From CAZGMC01 sp964526565 (GTDB lineage Bacteria > Pseudomonadota > Alphaproteobacteria > DSM-16000 > Inquilinaceae): a stretch of DNA of 7,657 nucleotides. The DNA lies in NCBI GenBank assembly GCA_964526565.1, contig CAZGMC010000132.1:1-7657 (forward strand), given 5' to 3'. Made by a program: the position numbers and the translations under genes. This document shows, piece by piece, positions 1-6,541 of the stretch; position 1 is the stretch's first letter; every line of letters starts with the position of its first letter. A model generated the notes under the pieces. It was given only the letters and a program-made list of their open reading frames with translations. It did no database searches and was not told where the DNA came from.

Positions 1-120
1 AAAACGCCATCCGCCACCCCGAGCGGCGCCACTGGATCGCCACGTTCCGCTCGCGATGACGCCTGGCGGCGAAGGCCGGGCCCAGACCGCAGCCGCCACC
101 CCTGGCCCCGCCATCCCACC

Positions 121-154
121 CCGTCATCGCCCCTACCCCGTCATCGCCCCTACC
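121..154. repeat. Two perfect 17-bp tandem repeats beside the inverted REP core
   Basis: CCGTCATCGCCCCTACC occurs twice back to back (121-137 and 138-154) and is followed directly by the inverted core, which starts with the same CGTCATCGC. The tandem copies look like slippage or duplication products of the end of the REP-like element, with CCCTACC replacing the rest of the core. Confidence 0.85.
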
Positions 155-185
155 CGTCATCGCGAGCGAAGCGCAGCGATCCAGT
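155..185 (-). repeat. Inverted copy of the REP-like core
   Basis: This 31-bp segment (starting CGTCATCGCGAGCG and ending GCGATCCAGT) is the reverse complement of the direct cores on either side, with a few differences in the middle (TGCGCTTCG instead of CACGCTCCG when read in the direct orientation). It could pair with the core at 31-61 or at 234-264 to form a long stem in RNA or a cruciform in DNA. Its central bases (GCG, CTT, CGC) give it a better internal hairpin than the direct copies have, so it may be the less decayed version. Confidence 0.85.
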
Positions 186-454
186 CCCGGCCCCGCCGAC
201 TCAAGACCACCAGCCGCCACCCCGTGCGGCGCCACTGGATCGCCACGCTCCGCTCGCGATGACGCCGGGGGCCAGGGCGGGACTCGACGCCCGCCACCAC
301 CCCTCGCGGCGCCACTGGATCGCCACGCTGTGCTCGCGATGACGCCTGGGGCCGAGGGCGGGACCTGACGCCCACCGCCACCCCTGGCCTCGCCAGCCCC
401 GCCCTCACTGCCATGGCGCGCAAGGCCAGACTCCGGAACGGCCGCAGGCTGAAA

Positions 455-484
455 TTGGACATTGCGCAGAAATGGGCTTAAGAC
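455..484 (+). promoter_or_regulatory. Possible drmA promoter (weak)
   Basis: The last stretch before drmA (about 451-483) is clearly richer in A and T than its surroundings. TTGGAC at 455-460 could serve as a -35 element, and TAAGAC at 479-484 as a -10 element after an 18-bp spacer. Each hexamer matches the sigma-70 consensus at only about half its positions. The call rests mainly on location and composition. A start about seven bases after the -10 would fall at the first arm of the inverted repeat at 485-510. Confidence 0.25.
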
Positions 485-510
485 GGTCCGTACGACCATA
501 GGGACGGACC
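485..510 (+). promoter_or_regulatory. Inverted repeat overlapping the drmA ribosome-binding region
   Basis: GGTCCGT (485-491) and ACGGACC (504-510) form a perfect 7-bp inverted repeat with a 12-base loop, ending nine bases before the drmA ATG. The only purine-rich Shine-Dalgarno-like stretch in the leader, GGGACGGA at 501-508, lies inside the loop end and 3' arm. A hairpin in the mRNA would therefore hide it. The repeat could equally be a DNA operator for a dimeric repressor. Both roles are inferred; only the symmetry is seen. Confidence 0.4.
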
Positions 511-519
511 AGCCTGGAC

Positions 520-3500
520 ATGACCTCCGCCGCCGACGTGCGCGCCTGGATCCTTGCCACCTTCCGCCGCGACCTGGTCGGGCCGCTGCCGGTTGACGTG
601 GCGCCGGGGGATGCCGACCTGCAGCGGGAATGCCTGGCGGAGCCGCCGTCGGCCTGGTACCTGACCGGCTTCATCGCGCCGATGGAGGAGGCCGAGCGGC
701 TCGCCGCGGACGACGACCTCGACGCCGCCGAGGAGCGCGAGACCCTGTCGGGGACAACGGCAACCGGCGACGACGGCACCGATGGCATGGAGGCCGCGGT
801 CGCCGCCCCCGACGATGCCCAGCCGGAGGCGCCGGCCACGCGGCGCCGCTTCACGCCGTCGTCGATCGGCCTGACCGTGCTGGTGCCTGACGAGGTCGAG
901 GCGGTCGACGTGCGCGTCACCTGGGGCGACTACGTCACCGAGCCGCCGCTGCCCGCGGCCGTACTGGCCGGCGGCCCGGACGACGGGACGGCGCCCAAGG
1001 TCCAGTGGCGGCGCCGCCCGCGGCGGAGTCCCGTGCGCCTGCCCGTCCCCCGCAGCGGCGGGCAGCGCCGCCGCCCGGTGCCGGACAGCGCCGCCGCGCA
1101 ACGGCCGGGCGGCGGGCTGGAACTGGTCAGCCACGCCCGCCCCTTCACGATCGACGAGCCGGGCGAGGCGCCGCGCCGCGTGCGGGCGCTCAGCGTGTTC
1201 CTGGTCAACGCCCGCGACGCCGCCGGGCGCGGCTTCGCCGACGTGGCCTATGCCTTCCAGGCGCGCCTCGAGGTGGACTGCGCGGCGGGGCTGGTGCCGC
1301 GCCGCGACCTGTCCGGCCACCGGTCCGACGACGAGGACCTGCGCACCGCCGACCTGCACTACCGCCACGAGGCCGAGTACGGCGTCGGCCGCAACACCGC
1401 CGCCGGCTGGGACGCGCCGGACGCCGCCGGCGTGGTGCGCCGCGCCTGGACAGACCCGCTGCCGACGGCCGAGGTGGAGCACGTCGCCCCCAACCTGGAC
1501 ATCGCCGTCGAGTTCGGCATGGAGGCGCTGGCCGGGCTGGCCGACGCCGCCGGTCGGGGCGGCCCGGGCCGCCCGGGCGATCCGGGCGGCCCGGCCCTGG
1601 CCGCGGCGCTCGAGCCGCTGCCGGAACTGTACGGCGCGTGGATCGCCGGCCAGCGCCGCCTGCTGCCCGCCCTGCCCGAACGCCGCCGCGAGACGTGCGA
1701 GCGCCTGGTGGCCGGTGCCGAGACAGCACGCCAACGGATCGCCGCCGGCATCGCCCTGCTGCGCGACGACGCCCGCGCCCGCACCGCCTTCCGGATCATG
1801 AACCTGGCGGTGGCCCGCGCCGCGCGGCGGCGCTGGGCCGGGGCGGACCGGAACCCGGACGAGGCCGCCCCGCCACGCTGGCGGCCGTTCCAGCTCGCCT
1901 TCATCCTGCTCAACCTGGCCGGCCTGACCGAGAAGACCCACGCCGACCGCGAGCTGGTCGACCTGCTGTTCTTCCCCACCGGCGGCGGCAAGACCGAGGC
2001 CTATCTGGGCCTCGCCGCCTTCGCCATCGCCCACCGGCGGCTGGCGGCCGGCGGCGTGCTGGGCGCCGGCGTCACCGTGATCATGCGCTACACCCTGCGC
2101 CTGCTGACGCTCGACCAGCTCTCGCGCGCCGCCGGCATGGTCTGCGCGCTGGAGCTGATGCGCACCGACCCGGCCTTCGCCGATGCGCAGGGCCGGCCGC
2201 TGCTGGGCGACTGGCCGGTCGAGATCGGGCTGTGGGTCGGCTCCGACGCCTCGCCCAACGTGCTGGGCGGCAGGGGCAGGACCGGCGACCACACGGCCGT
2301 GACGCGCGTGCGCAGGTTCCGCAAGGACGGGCGCCGGGCGCCGGCACCGATCAAGGCCTGCCCGTGGTGCGGCACGCCGTTCTCCCGCCAGTCGTTCGCC
2401 TGCGTACCCAACCAGAGCGCACCGAAGGCGATGACCATCACCTGTGCCAACGCCGCCTGCGACTTCACCCGCGACCGGCCGCTGCCGGTGCTGACCGTGG
2501 ACGAGGTGATCTATCGCCGGCTGCCGGCCTTCCTCATCGCCACGGTGGACAAGTTCGCCGGCCTGCCGTGGCTGGGCCCGGCCGGGGCGTTCTTCGGCCA
2601 TGTCGACCGGCACGACGCCGACGGCTTCTACGGCGCCGCCGAGCCGCGCGGCGGGCAGCCGCTGTTCAACGGCCACGTCCTCGACCCGCCCGACCTGATC
2701 ATCCAGGACGAGCTGCACCTGATCTCCGGCCCGCTCGGCACCGTCGCCGGGCTGTACGAGACCGCCATCGACCGGCTGGCGACGCGGCAGGCCGGCGGCG
2801 GGCGGCGGGTGCGGCCGAAGATCGTCGCCTCCACCGCCACGGTGCGCCGCGCCCGCAGCCAGATCCAGGCGCTGTTCGACCGCGCCGAGACCCAGGTGTT
2901 CCCGCCGCCGGGCATCGAGCGCACCGACAGCTGGTTCGCCGTCACCCACCCGCCCGAGCGGACCCCGGCGCGGCTCTATCTCGGCGTGGCCGCCCAGGGG
3001 CGCGGGCCGAAGCTGGTCTTCCTGCGCGGGCTGGTCACGCTGATGGCCGCCGCCCATACGGCGTTCGCGGCCGCCGGCGGCGCCGCGGCGGCCGGCAATC
3101 CCGCCGACCCGTACATGACGGCGCTGTGCTATTTCAACGCCCTGCGCGAGCTGGGCGCGGCCCGCCGCATCGTCGAGGACGAGGTGCGCGAACGCCTGAG
3201 CGACTACGGCGACAGGCGGCGCCGGGTCGACCCGCCCGACCCGGTGTTCGGCGACCGCCCGATGGTCGACCCGCTGGAGCTGACCTCGCGCGTGTCCACC
3301 GACGATGTCGCCGCCGCCAAGGGGCGGCTGGAAAAGGCGTTCACCAGCAGCGACGGCGACGGCGGCGGCGACCGGGTCGACGTGGCGCTGGCCACCAACA
3401 TGATCTCGGTCGGCCTGGACATCACCCGGCTGGGCCTGATGCTGGTGCAGGGCCAGCCCAAGACCGCCGCCGAATACATCCAGGCGACCAGCCGCGTCGG

Positions 3501-4080
3501 CCGCGTCACCGACAAGCCCGGCCTGGTCGTCACCGTGCTGAACGTGCACAAGCCGCGCGACCGCGCGCACTACGAATCGTTCCGCCTGTTCCACCGCACC
3601 TTCTACCGCTCGGTGGAGGCGACCAGCGTGACGCCGTGGGCGGCGCGGGCGCTGGACCGGTCGCTGGCCGCGGTGGTGGTCGCCATCGCCCGCCACCTGC
3701 GCCCGGAGCTGACGCCCGAGACGGCGGTGGAGCGGCTGCGCGATCTGCCCGGCTACCGCGACGAGGTGGTCGCCGCCATCGTCGAGCGCGCACCGGACCA
3801 GGCCGTGCCCGGCGGCCGCGCGGCGCTGCGCCGCCACGTCGACGCGCTGCTGGACGACTGGGAGGCGGTGGCCGCCGAGCTGGCGCCGCGCCTTGCCTAT
3901 GGCGACAGCAGGCTTGGCCATCGGCTGCTGCACGTGCCGCTCGACCCGGCGCTGGACAACCTGGCGCCGCCGCACCGCCGCTTCGTGGCCGCCCGCTCGA
4001 TGCGCGACGTGGAGGCCAACGTGGTGCTGCGGGTGCGCGATCCCGACGGCAACACGTTCAAGGCGGATGACGTGACATGA
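520..4080 (+). CDS. drmA: DrmA-type SF2 helicase of DISARM (1186 aa)
   Basis: This is a large superfamily 2 DNA helicase/ATPase. In DISARM, DrmA forms a complex with DrmB that engages DNA and restricts incoming phage. Motifs are visible in order: Walker A PTGGGKTE (486-493, Lys491); Walker B DELH (730-733) in DLIIQDELHLISGPLG; motif III STAT (771-774); motif V ATNMISVGLDI (958-968); motif VI QATSRVGR (988-995). Between motif I and Walker B lies a zinc-ribbon-like insertion with Cys614, Cys617, Cys642 and Cys647. The N-terminus (VRAWILATFRRDLVGPLP) and the C-terminal SMRDVEANV segment fit the DrmA family, and the length is full. ATG 520 is the first ATG after an in-frame TAG at 499; the ribosome site is weak and lies in an inverted repeat. 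Residues 164-200 are rich in Arg and Pro, and about 345-360 in Gly and Pro, both probably loops. The gene overlaps drmB by four bases. DrmA identity is from motif recognition plus the DrmB neighbour, not a search. Confidence 0.9.
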   Translation: MTSAADVRAWILATFRRDLVGPLPVDVAPGDADLQRECLAEPPSAWYLTGFIAPMEEAERLAADDDLDAAEERETLSGTTATGDDGTDGMEAAVAAPDDAQPEAPATRRRFTPSSIGLTVLVPDEVEAVDVRVTWGDYVTEPPLPAAVLAGGPDDGTAPKVQWRRRPRRSPVRLPVPRSGGQRRRPVPDSAAAQRPGGGLELVSHARPFTIDEPGEAPRRVRALSVFLVNARDAAGRGFADVAYAFQARLEVDCAAGLVPRRDLSGHRSDDEDLRTADLHYRHEAEYGVGRNTAAGWDAPDAAGVVRRAWTDPLPTAEVEHVAPNLDIAVEFGMEALAGLADAAGRGGPGRPGDPGGPALAAALEPLPELYGAWIAGQRRLLPALPERRRETCERLVAGAETARQRIAAGIALLRDDARARTAFRIMNLAVARAARRRWAGADRNPDEAAPPRWRPFQLAFILLNLAGLTEKTHADRELVDLLFFPTGGGKTEAYLGLAAFAIAHRRLAAGGVLGAGVTVIMRYTLRLLTLDQLSRAAGMVCALELMRTDPAFADAQGRPLLGDWPVEIGLWVGSDASPNVLGGRGRTGDHTAVTRVRRFRKDGRRAPAPIKACPWCGTPFSRQSFACVPNQSAPKAMTITCANAACDFTRDRPLPVLTVDEVIYRRLPAFLIATVDKFAGLPWLGPAGAFFGHVDRHDADGFYGAAEPRGGQPLFNGHVLDPPDLIIQDELHLISGPLGTVAGLYETAIDRLATRQAGGGRRVRPKIVASTATVRRARSQIQALFDRAETQVFPPPGIERTDSWFAVTHPPERTPARLYLGVAAQGRGPKLVFLRGLVTLMAAAHTAFAAAGGAAAAGNPADPYMTALCYFNALRELGAARRIVEDEVRERLSDYGDRRRRVDPPDPVFGDRPMVDPLELTSRVSTDDVAAAKGRLEKAFTSSDGDGGGDRVDVALATNMISVGLDITRLGLMLVQGQPKTAAEYIQATSRVGRVTDKPGLVVTVLNVHKPRDRAHYESFRLFHRTFYRSVEATSVTPWAARALDRSLAAVVVAIARHLRPELTPETAVERLRDLPGYRDEVVAAIVERAPDQAVPGGRAALRRHVDALLDDWEAVAAELAPRLAYGDSRLGHRLLHVPLDPALDNLAPPHRRFVAARSMRDVEANVVLRVRDPDGNTFKADDVT

Positions 4081-5948
4081 CCCGCCCGGTGCAGCGGCAA
4101 AGCCAGCTCATCACGACCTTCGGCCCCGGCGCCATGGTCGACCTGCCGACCCGCTCGGTGCTGATCGGCGGGCTGGATCGCTGGCACATGGCGAAGGACG
4201 GCTACAAGGTGATCGACGAGCCGGCGCTGGCCCGCCGCCTTGAGCGGTGGCTGCGCGACCGGGGCCGGCTGGACGAGGGCGAGACCCTGCGCCTGCTGAC
4301 GCCGCCGCTGGCCGACGCCGTGATCGACAAGGGCGAGCCGCCGGGGATCGAGGTCACCGTGTTCCCGGCCTGGTTCGTGTGCGAGCGGGTCGAGACGCCG
4401 GCCATCGCCGGCCGCCAGCGCCGCGGCCGGCGGCTGGTCCGGTGGATCGACCTGGACGCCGCCGGCGGTCGGCGCCGGTTCCGGCACGACGACGGGAAGA
4501 AGGACGAGGTGACGCCGCTGCGCTTCGTCGGCGCCTGCAAGAACGGGCACATCCAGGACGTCAACTGGCCGTGGCTGGTGCACGAGGGCGAGCCGTGCCG
4601 CGAGCCGATGTGGCTGACCGAGGAAGGCACCAGCGCCAATCTGGCCGACCTGGAGATCGTGTGCGGCTGCGGCGCGTCGCTGTCCCTGCGTGACGCGACC
4701 AAGCCGGGGCGCATCGGCTGGTGCAACGGCCGCCAGCCCTGGCTGGCCGCCGACGCGCACGAGGATTGCAATGAAAAATTGCGGCTGCTGACCCGCTCGG
4801 CGACGAACGCCTATTTCCCGCAGGTGGTGACCGTCATCTCGGTGCCCGCGGCGGAAGACGCGCTGACCCGCATCGTCGAGCGGTTTCTCTCCAACCTTGG
4901 TCCTGCCGAGAGCCCGGCGGAGATCCAGAATGCCCGCAAGTTCAATCCCGACGTGCGCACGGAACTCGAGCCCTATTCGGACGAGGAGGTCTTTGCGCGG
5001 CTGGTCCAGGTCAAGGAGCAGGGGCAGCAGGGCGCCTCGCCCAGTCCGCTGGTGCTGGAGTTCGACATCCTGGCCAGCGGCCGCGCGCAGATCGGCGTGA
5101 ACGAGCCCGACGCACGCCTGTACGCCGAGACGCTGCCGCGCGAGGCCTGGGCCGAGGGCGCACGCCGCGACCTGTCCATGATCCGCAGTCTGGTCATGGT
5201 GCACCGCCTGCGCGAGGTCATGTGCCTGTACGGCTTCACCCGCCTGGAGCCGGCGTCGACCAGCGGCGACACCGAGTTCGAGGACCTGCAGCTGGCCGTC
5301 GCCGGCGCGCCGATCGCCCGGCATGCCGACTGGCTGCCGGCCATCGAGCAGTTCGGCGAGGGCCTGTTCATCCAGTTCGAACCGGCCCACGTCGCCGCGT
5401 GGCTGGCCCGCCCCGGCGTGGCGGCGCGTGTCGACGTGCTGACCCGCGGCTACCTCGTGTACGGGAAGAAGCATCCGGAATCGGGCGAGACCCGGTTCCG
5501 CGGTGGCCCGTACGTGCTGCTGCACAGCCTGGCCCACGCCCTGATCAACGAGATCGCCCTGGACTGCGGCTATCCGGCCAGCGCGCTCAAGGAGCGCATC
5601 TATGACCTGCCGGCCGGCGAGAACCGGACCGCCCGCCACGGCATCCTGATCTACACCGCCGCCACCGGCGCCGAGGGCACCCTGGGCGGCCTCGTCGGCC
5701 GCGCCAGGCGCCTTGCGGCGACGCTCGACCGGGCGCTGGAGCGGCTGGCGATCTGCTCCAACGACCCGGTCTGTGCCGATCACGAACCCGGCAGCGCCGT
5801 GGACGAACGCGCCCTGTTGGGCGCCGCCTGCCACGGCTGCCTGCTGATCGCCGAGACGAGCTGCGAACGGCGCAACCAGTTCCTCGACCGCGCCCTGCTG
5901 GTCGAGACCATGGCCGACGCCGACAGCGCCCTGTGGCCGTCGCCATAG
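4077..5948 (+). CDS. drmB: DrmB-type DUF1998 protein of DISARM (623 aa)
   Basis: DrmB is the DUF1998 partner of the DrmA helicase. Together they resemble the single-chain helicase-DUF1998 repair protein MrfA split in two. The N-terminus has the DrmB-like stretch SQLITTFGPGAMVDLPTRS. A first cysteine cluster (C196, C198, C216, C231) is followed by ATNAYFPQV and looks like a zinc ribbon. The DUF1998 part includes HSLAHALINEIALDCGYP (from His483), GILIYTAATGAEGTLGGL (522-539) and a second cysteine set: C560, C566, the CHGC at 585-588 and C596. The cysteines are expected to bind metal. The ATG sits in the ATGA that also ends drmA, which implies translational coupling. The stop lies in a GCCATA-GCCATA-GCCATG hexamer run (5942-5959), giving a second in-frame TAG two codons on. 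Codons around 4765-4785 (GATTGCAATGAAAAATTG) are AT-rich compared with the rest. No nuclease motif was recognised. Confidence 0.9.
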   Translation: MTRPVQRQSQLITTFGPGAMVDLPTRSVLIGGLDRWHMAKDGYKVIDEPALARRLERWLRDRGRLDEGETLRLLTPPLADAVIDKGEPPGIEVTVFPAWFVCERVETPAIAGRQRRGRRLVRWIDLDAAGGRRRFRHDDGKKDEVTPLRFVGACKNGHIQDVNWPWLVHEGEPCREPMWLTEEGTSANLADLEIVCGCGASLSLRDATKPGRIGWCNGRQPWLAADAHEDCNEKLRLLTRSATNAYFPQVVTVISVPAAEDALTRIVERFLSNLGPAESPAEIQNARKFNPDVRTELEPYSDEEVFARLVQVKEQGQQGASPSPLVLEFDILASGRAQIGVNEPDARLYAETLPREAWAEGARRDLSMIRSLVMVHRLREVMCLYGFTRLEPASTSGDTEFEDLQLAVAGAPIARHADWLPAIEQFGEGLFIQFEPAHVAAWLARPGVAARVDVLTRGYLVYGKKHPESGETRFRGGPYVLLHSLAHALINEIALDCGYPASALKERIYDLPAGENRTARHGILIYTAATGAEGTLGGLVGRARRLAATLDRALERLAICSNDPVCADHEPGSAVDERALLGAACHGCLLIAETSCERRNQFLDRALLVETMADADSALWPSP

Positions 5949-6072
5949 CCATAGCCATGGCTCCACCCGCCGCGGCACCGACCCCGCATGCCGGCCGTGC
6001 CCTGGCACTGCGGGCGCGGCATACCATCTACTGCTGCAGATCGAGTGACCGGAACAAGACGAGGTTACTGGA

Positions 6073-6186
6073 ATGAAACCCCTCGACGCGATGGCCTTGT
6101 GGAGTGCTTTCGGCCTGGCGATGCTGTCGCCGTTCCACGTGGCGCCGCCGCTGTGGATCGCGCTGCTGGCTGCCCCGCCGCGCTGA
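6073..6186 (+). CDS. Small hydrophobic protein of unknown function (37 aa)
   Basis: I do not recognise this gene. The 37-residue product begins MKPLDAMALWSAFGLAMLS and ends in PPR. Two hydrophobic stretches, about residues 6-19 and 24-34, are separated by a short SPFHVAPP turn, so it could be a small membrane peptide. GAGG at 6061-6064, eight bases before the ATG, is a better ribosome-binding site than that of drmA, and the 124-bp leader after drmB contains an A/T-richer stretch (about 6024-6075). It shares drmB's strand but is not overlapped with it, so it may belong to the operon's transcript or have its own promoter. The +1 frame stays open past the stop into the gap (RAEAKPLLPPHGGRADIS), so a frameshifted longer protein is an alternative. 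Confidence 0.45.
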   Translation: MKPLDAMALWSAFGLAMLSPFHVAPPLWIALLAAPPR

Positions 6187-6214
6187 GGCCAAGCCTCTGC
6201 TGCCGCCCCACGGC

Positions 6215-6239
6215 GGTCGCGCCGACATCAGCGCCGACC
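6215..6239 (+). terminator. Possible hairpin after the small ORF
   Basis: GGTCGCGC (6215-6222) and GCGCCGACC (6231-6239) can pair with one bulged C around an 8-base loop, 28 bases after the small ORF. No T-run follows before the assembly gap begins ten bases later, so an intrinsic terminator cannot be confirmed. In DNA this GC-rich, such a hairpin could also arise by chance. Confidence 0.25.
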
Positions 6240-6249
6240 CCAGCGGCGG

Positions 6250-6349
6250 NNNNNNNNNNNNNNNNNNNNNNNNNNNNNNNNNNNNNNNNNNNNNNNNNNN
6301 NNNNNNNNNNNNNNNNNNNNNNNNNNNNNNNNNNNNNNNNNNNNNNNNN
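6250..6349. other. Assembly gap (100 N)
   Basis: Exactly 100 consecutive N separate the drmAB side from the ffs/nudC side. A round 100 is a common placeholder for a gap of unknown length, so the true distance, and even the adjacency of the two sides, is uncertain. Any ORF running through this segment is an artefact. Confidence 0.98.
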
Positions 6350-6365
6350 AAGCGAGGGTTGGGGC

Positions 6366-6461
6366 GGGAGGCCGACGACCGACCCGGGCCGGAGCTCGTT
6401 GCGGCTGCTTCCTTCCGGACCTGACCGGGTTGGCGAGGGACCCGTCCGGCGCCGACCTCCC
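6366..6461 (-). ncRNA. ffs: SRP RNA, small bacterial (4.5S) type
   Basis: This is the RNA of the signal recognition particle, which binds Ffh and sends nascent inner-membrane proteins to FtsY. Read on the minus strand, the segment holds the near-invariant apical domain GGTCAGGTCCGGAAGGAAGC, including the GGAA tetraloop and the asymmetric Ffh-binding loop. The ends pair as GGGAGG (from 6461) with CCTCCC (to 6366), closing a rod-like hairpin of about 96 nt, which fits the small SRP RNA class lacking the Alu domain. The ends are set by this terminal pairing and may be off by a few bases. In many bacteria dnaX lies just downstream of ffs. Here the space downstream (below 6366) runs into the assembly gap after 16 bases, so dnaX cannot be seen. 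Confidence 0.93.
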
Positions 6462-6468
6462 TGGCATC

Positions 6469-6499
6469 AGTATATCAGCCGTCCCCCACCCCGAGGCAA
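6469..6499 (-). promoter_or_regulatory. Promoter of ffs
   Basis: On the minus strand TATACT (6474-6469) lies seven bases before the inferred first base of the SRP RNA at 6461. This is the right distance for a -10 element and a close match to TATAAT. A poorer -35 candidate, TTGCCT, sits at 6499-6494 with a long 19-bp spacer. If the -10 is read as GATATA (6476-6471), the spacer becomes 17. The -10 is convincing; the -35 is tentative. Confidence 0.55.
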
Positions 6500-6505
6500 G
6501 GCCGC

Positions 6506-6535
6506 TTGCCCACACGCGCCGATCGGCCCTAGGGT
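6506..6535 (+). promoter_or_regulatory. Possible nudC promoter giving a leaderless transcript
   Basis: TTGCCC (6506-6511) and TAGGGT (6530-6535) are 18 bp apart. The second hexamer keeps the most conserved -10 bases (T1, A2, T6). It ends six bases before the nudC ATG, so transcription would begin at or next to the start codon. The same bases read AGGGTGA (6531-6537), which could instead be a ribosome-binding site four bases from the ATG. The two readings exclude each other, and the sequence alone does not decide. Confidence 0.3.
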
Positions 6536-6541
6536 GACCCC

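Larger units (their letters stand above)
11..404. repeat. Degenerate tandem array of REP-like palindromic units
   Basis: This non-coding stretch is built from related units of about 80 bp. Three direct copies of a 31-bp core beginning ACTGGATCGCCACG and ending CGCTCGCGATGACG lie at 31-61, 234-264 and 314-344, each preceded by GCGGCGCC and, a little further upstream, by CCGCCACC. The cores differ at only one to three bases (for example GTTCCGC, GCTCCGC, GCTGTGC). Spacers are also related (262-290 and 342-374), as are the segments 93-117 and 375-399 (CCGCCACCCCTGGCC followed by CGCCA), so the whole unit was duplicated rather than the core alone. Within each core, ATCGC and GCGAT can pair as the base of an imperfect hairpin. 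Such GTCATCGCGAGCG-type elements are common between genes in Alphaproteobacteria. I see no gene in positions 1-404. Confidence 0.85.

Noticed and set aside
11..404. CRISPR array
   Set aside because: Repeats are unequally spaced, spacers are themselves related, one core is inverted and no cas gene is present; a REP-like array fits better.
1006..1130. Suspected frameshift in the Arg/Pro-rich part of drmA
   Set aside because: The same frame before, inside (PVRLPVP, PVPDS) and after (GLELVSHARPF) reads as a continuous DrmA-like sequence, so a variable loop explains it better than two compensating frameshifts.
478..3975. Minus-strand open frame of 1165 codons antisense to drmA
   Set aside because: It mirrors drmA across its length. 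The product is low-complexity (Gly, Ala, Arg, His, Gln) with no recognisable domain, as expected from GC-rich third positions that rarely give stops on the opposite strand.
1005..4070. Second plus-strand frame of 1021 codons inside drmA
   Set aside because: Arg/Pro/Ala-rich shadow frame with no motif; all helicase motifs lie in the 520-4080 frame.
3897..6008. Minus-strand open frame of 703 codons antisense to drmB
   Set aside because: Shadow of drmB with His/Gln/Ala-rich low-complexity product and no domain; the plus frame carries clear DrmB features.
6004..6019. Sigma-54 type promoter (TGGCAC then GC) before the small ORF
   Set aside because: Only the GG-N10-GC minimum matches; the TTGC half is GCGC here, which is common by chance in such GC-rich DNA.
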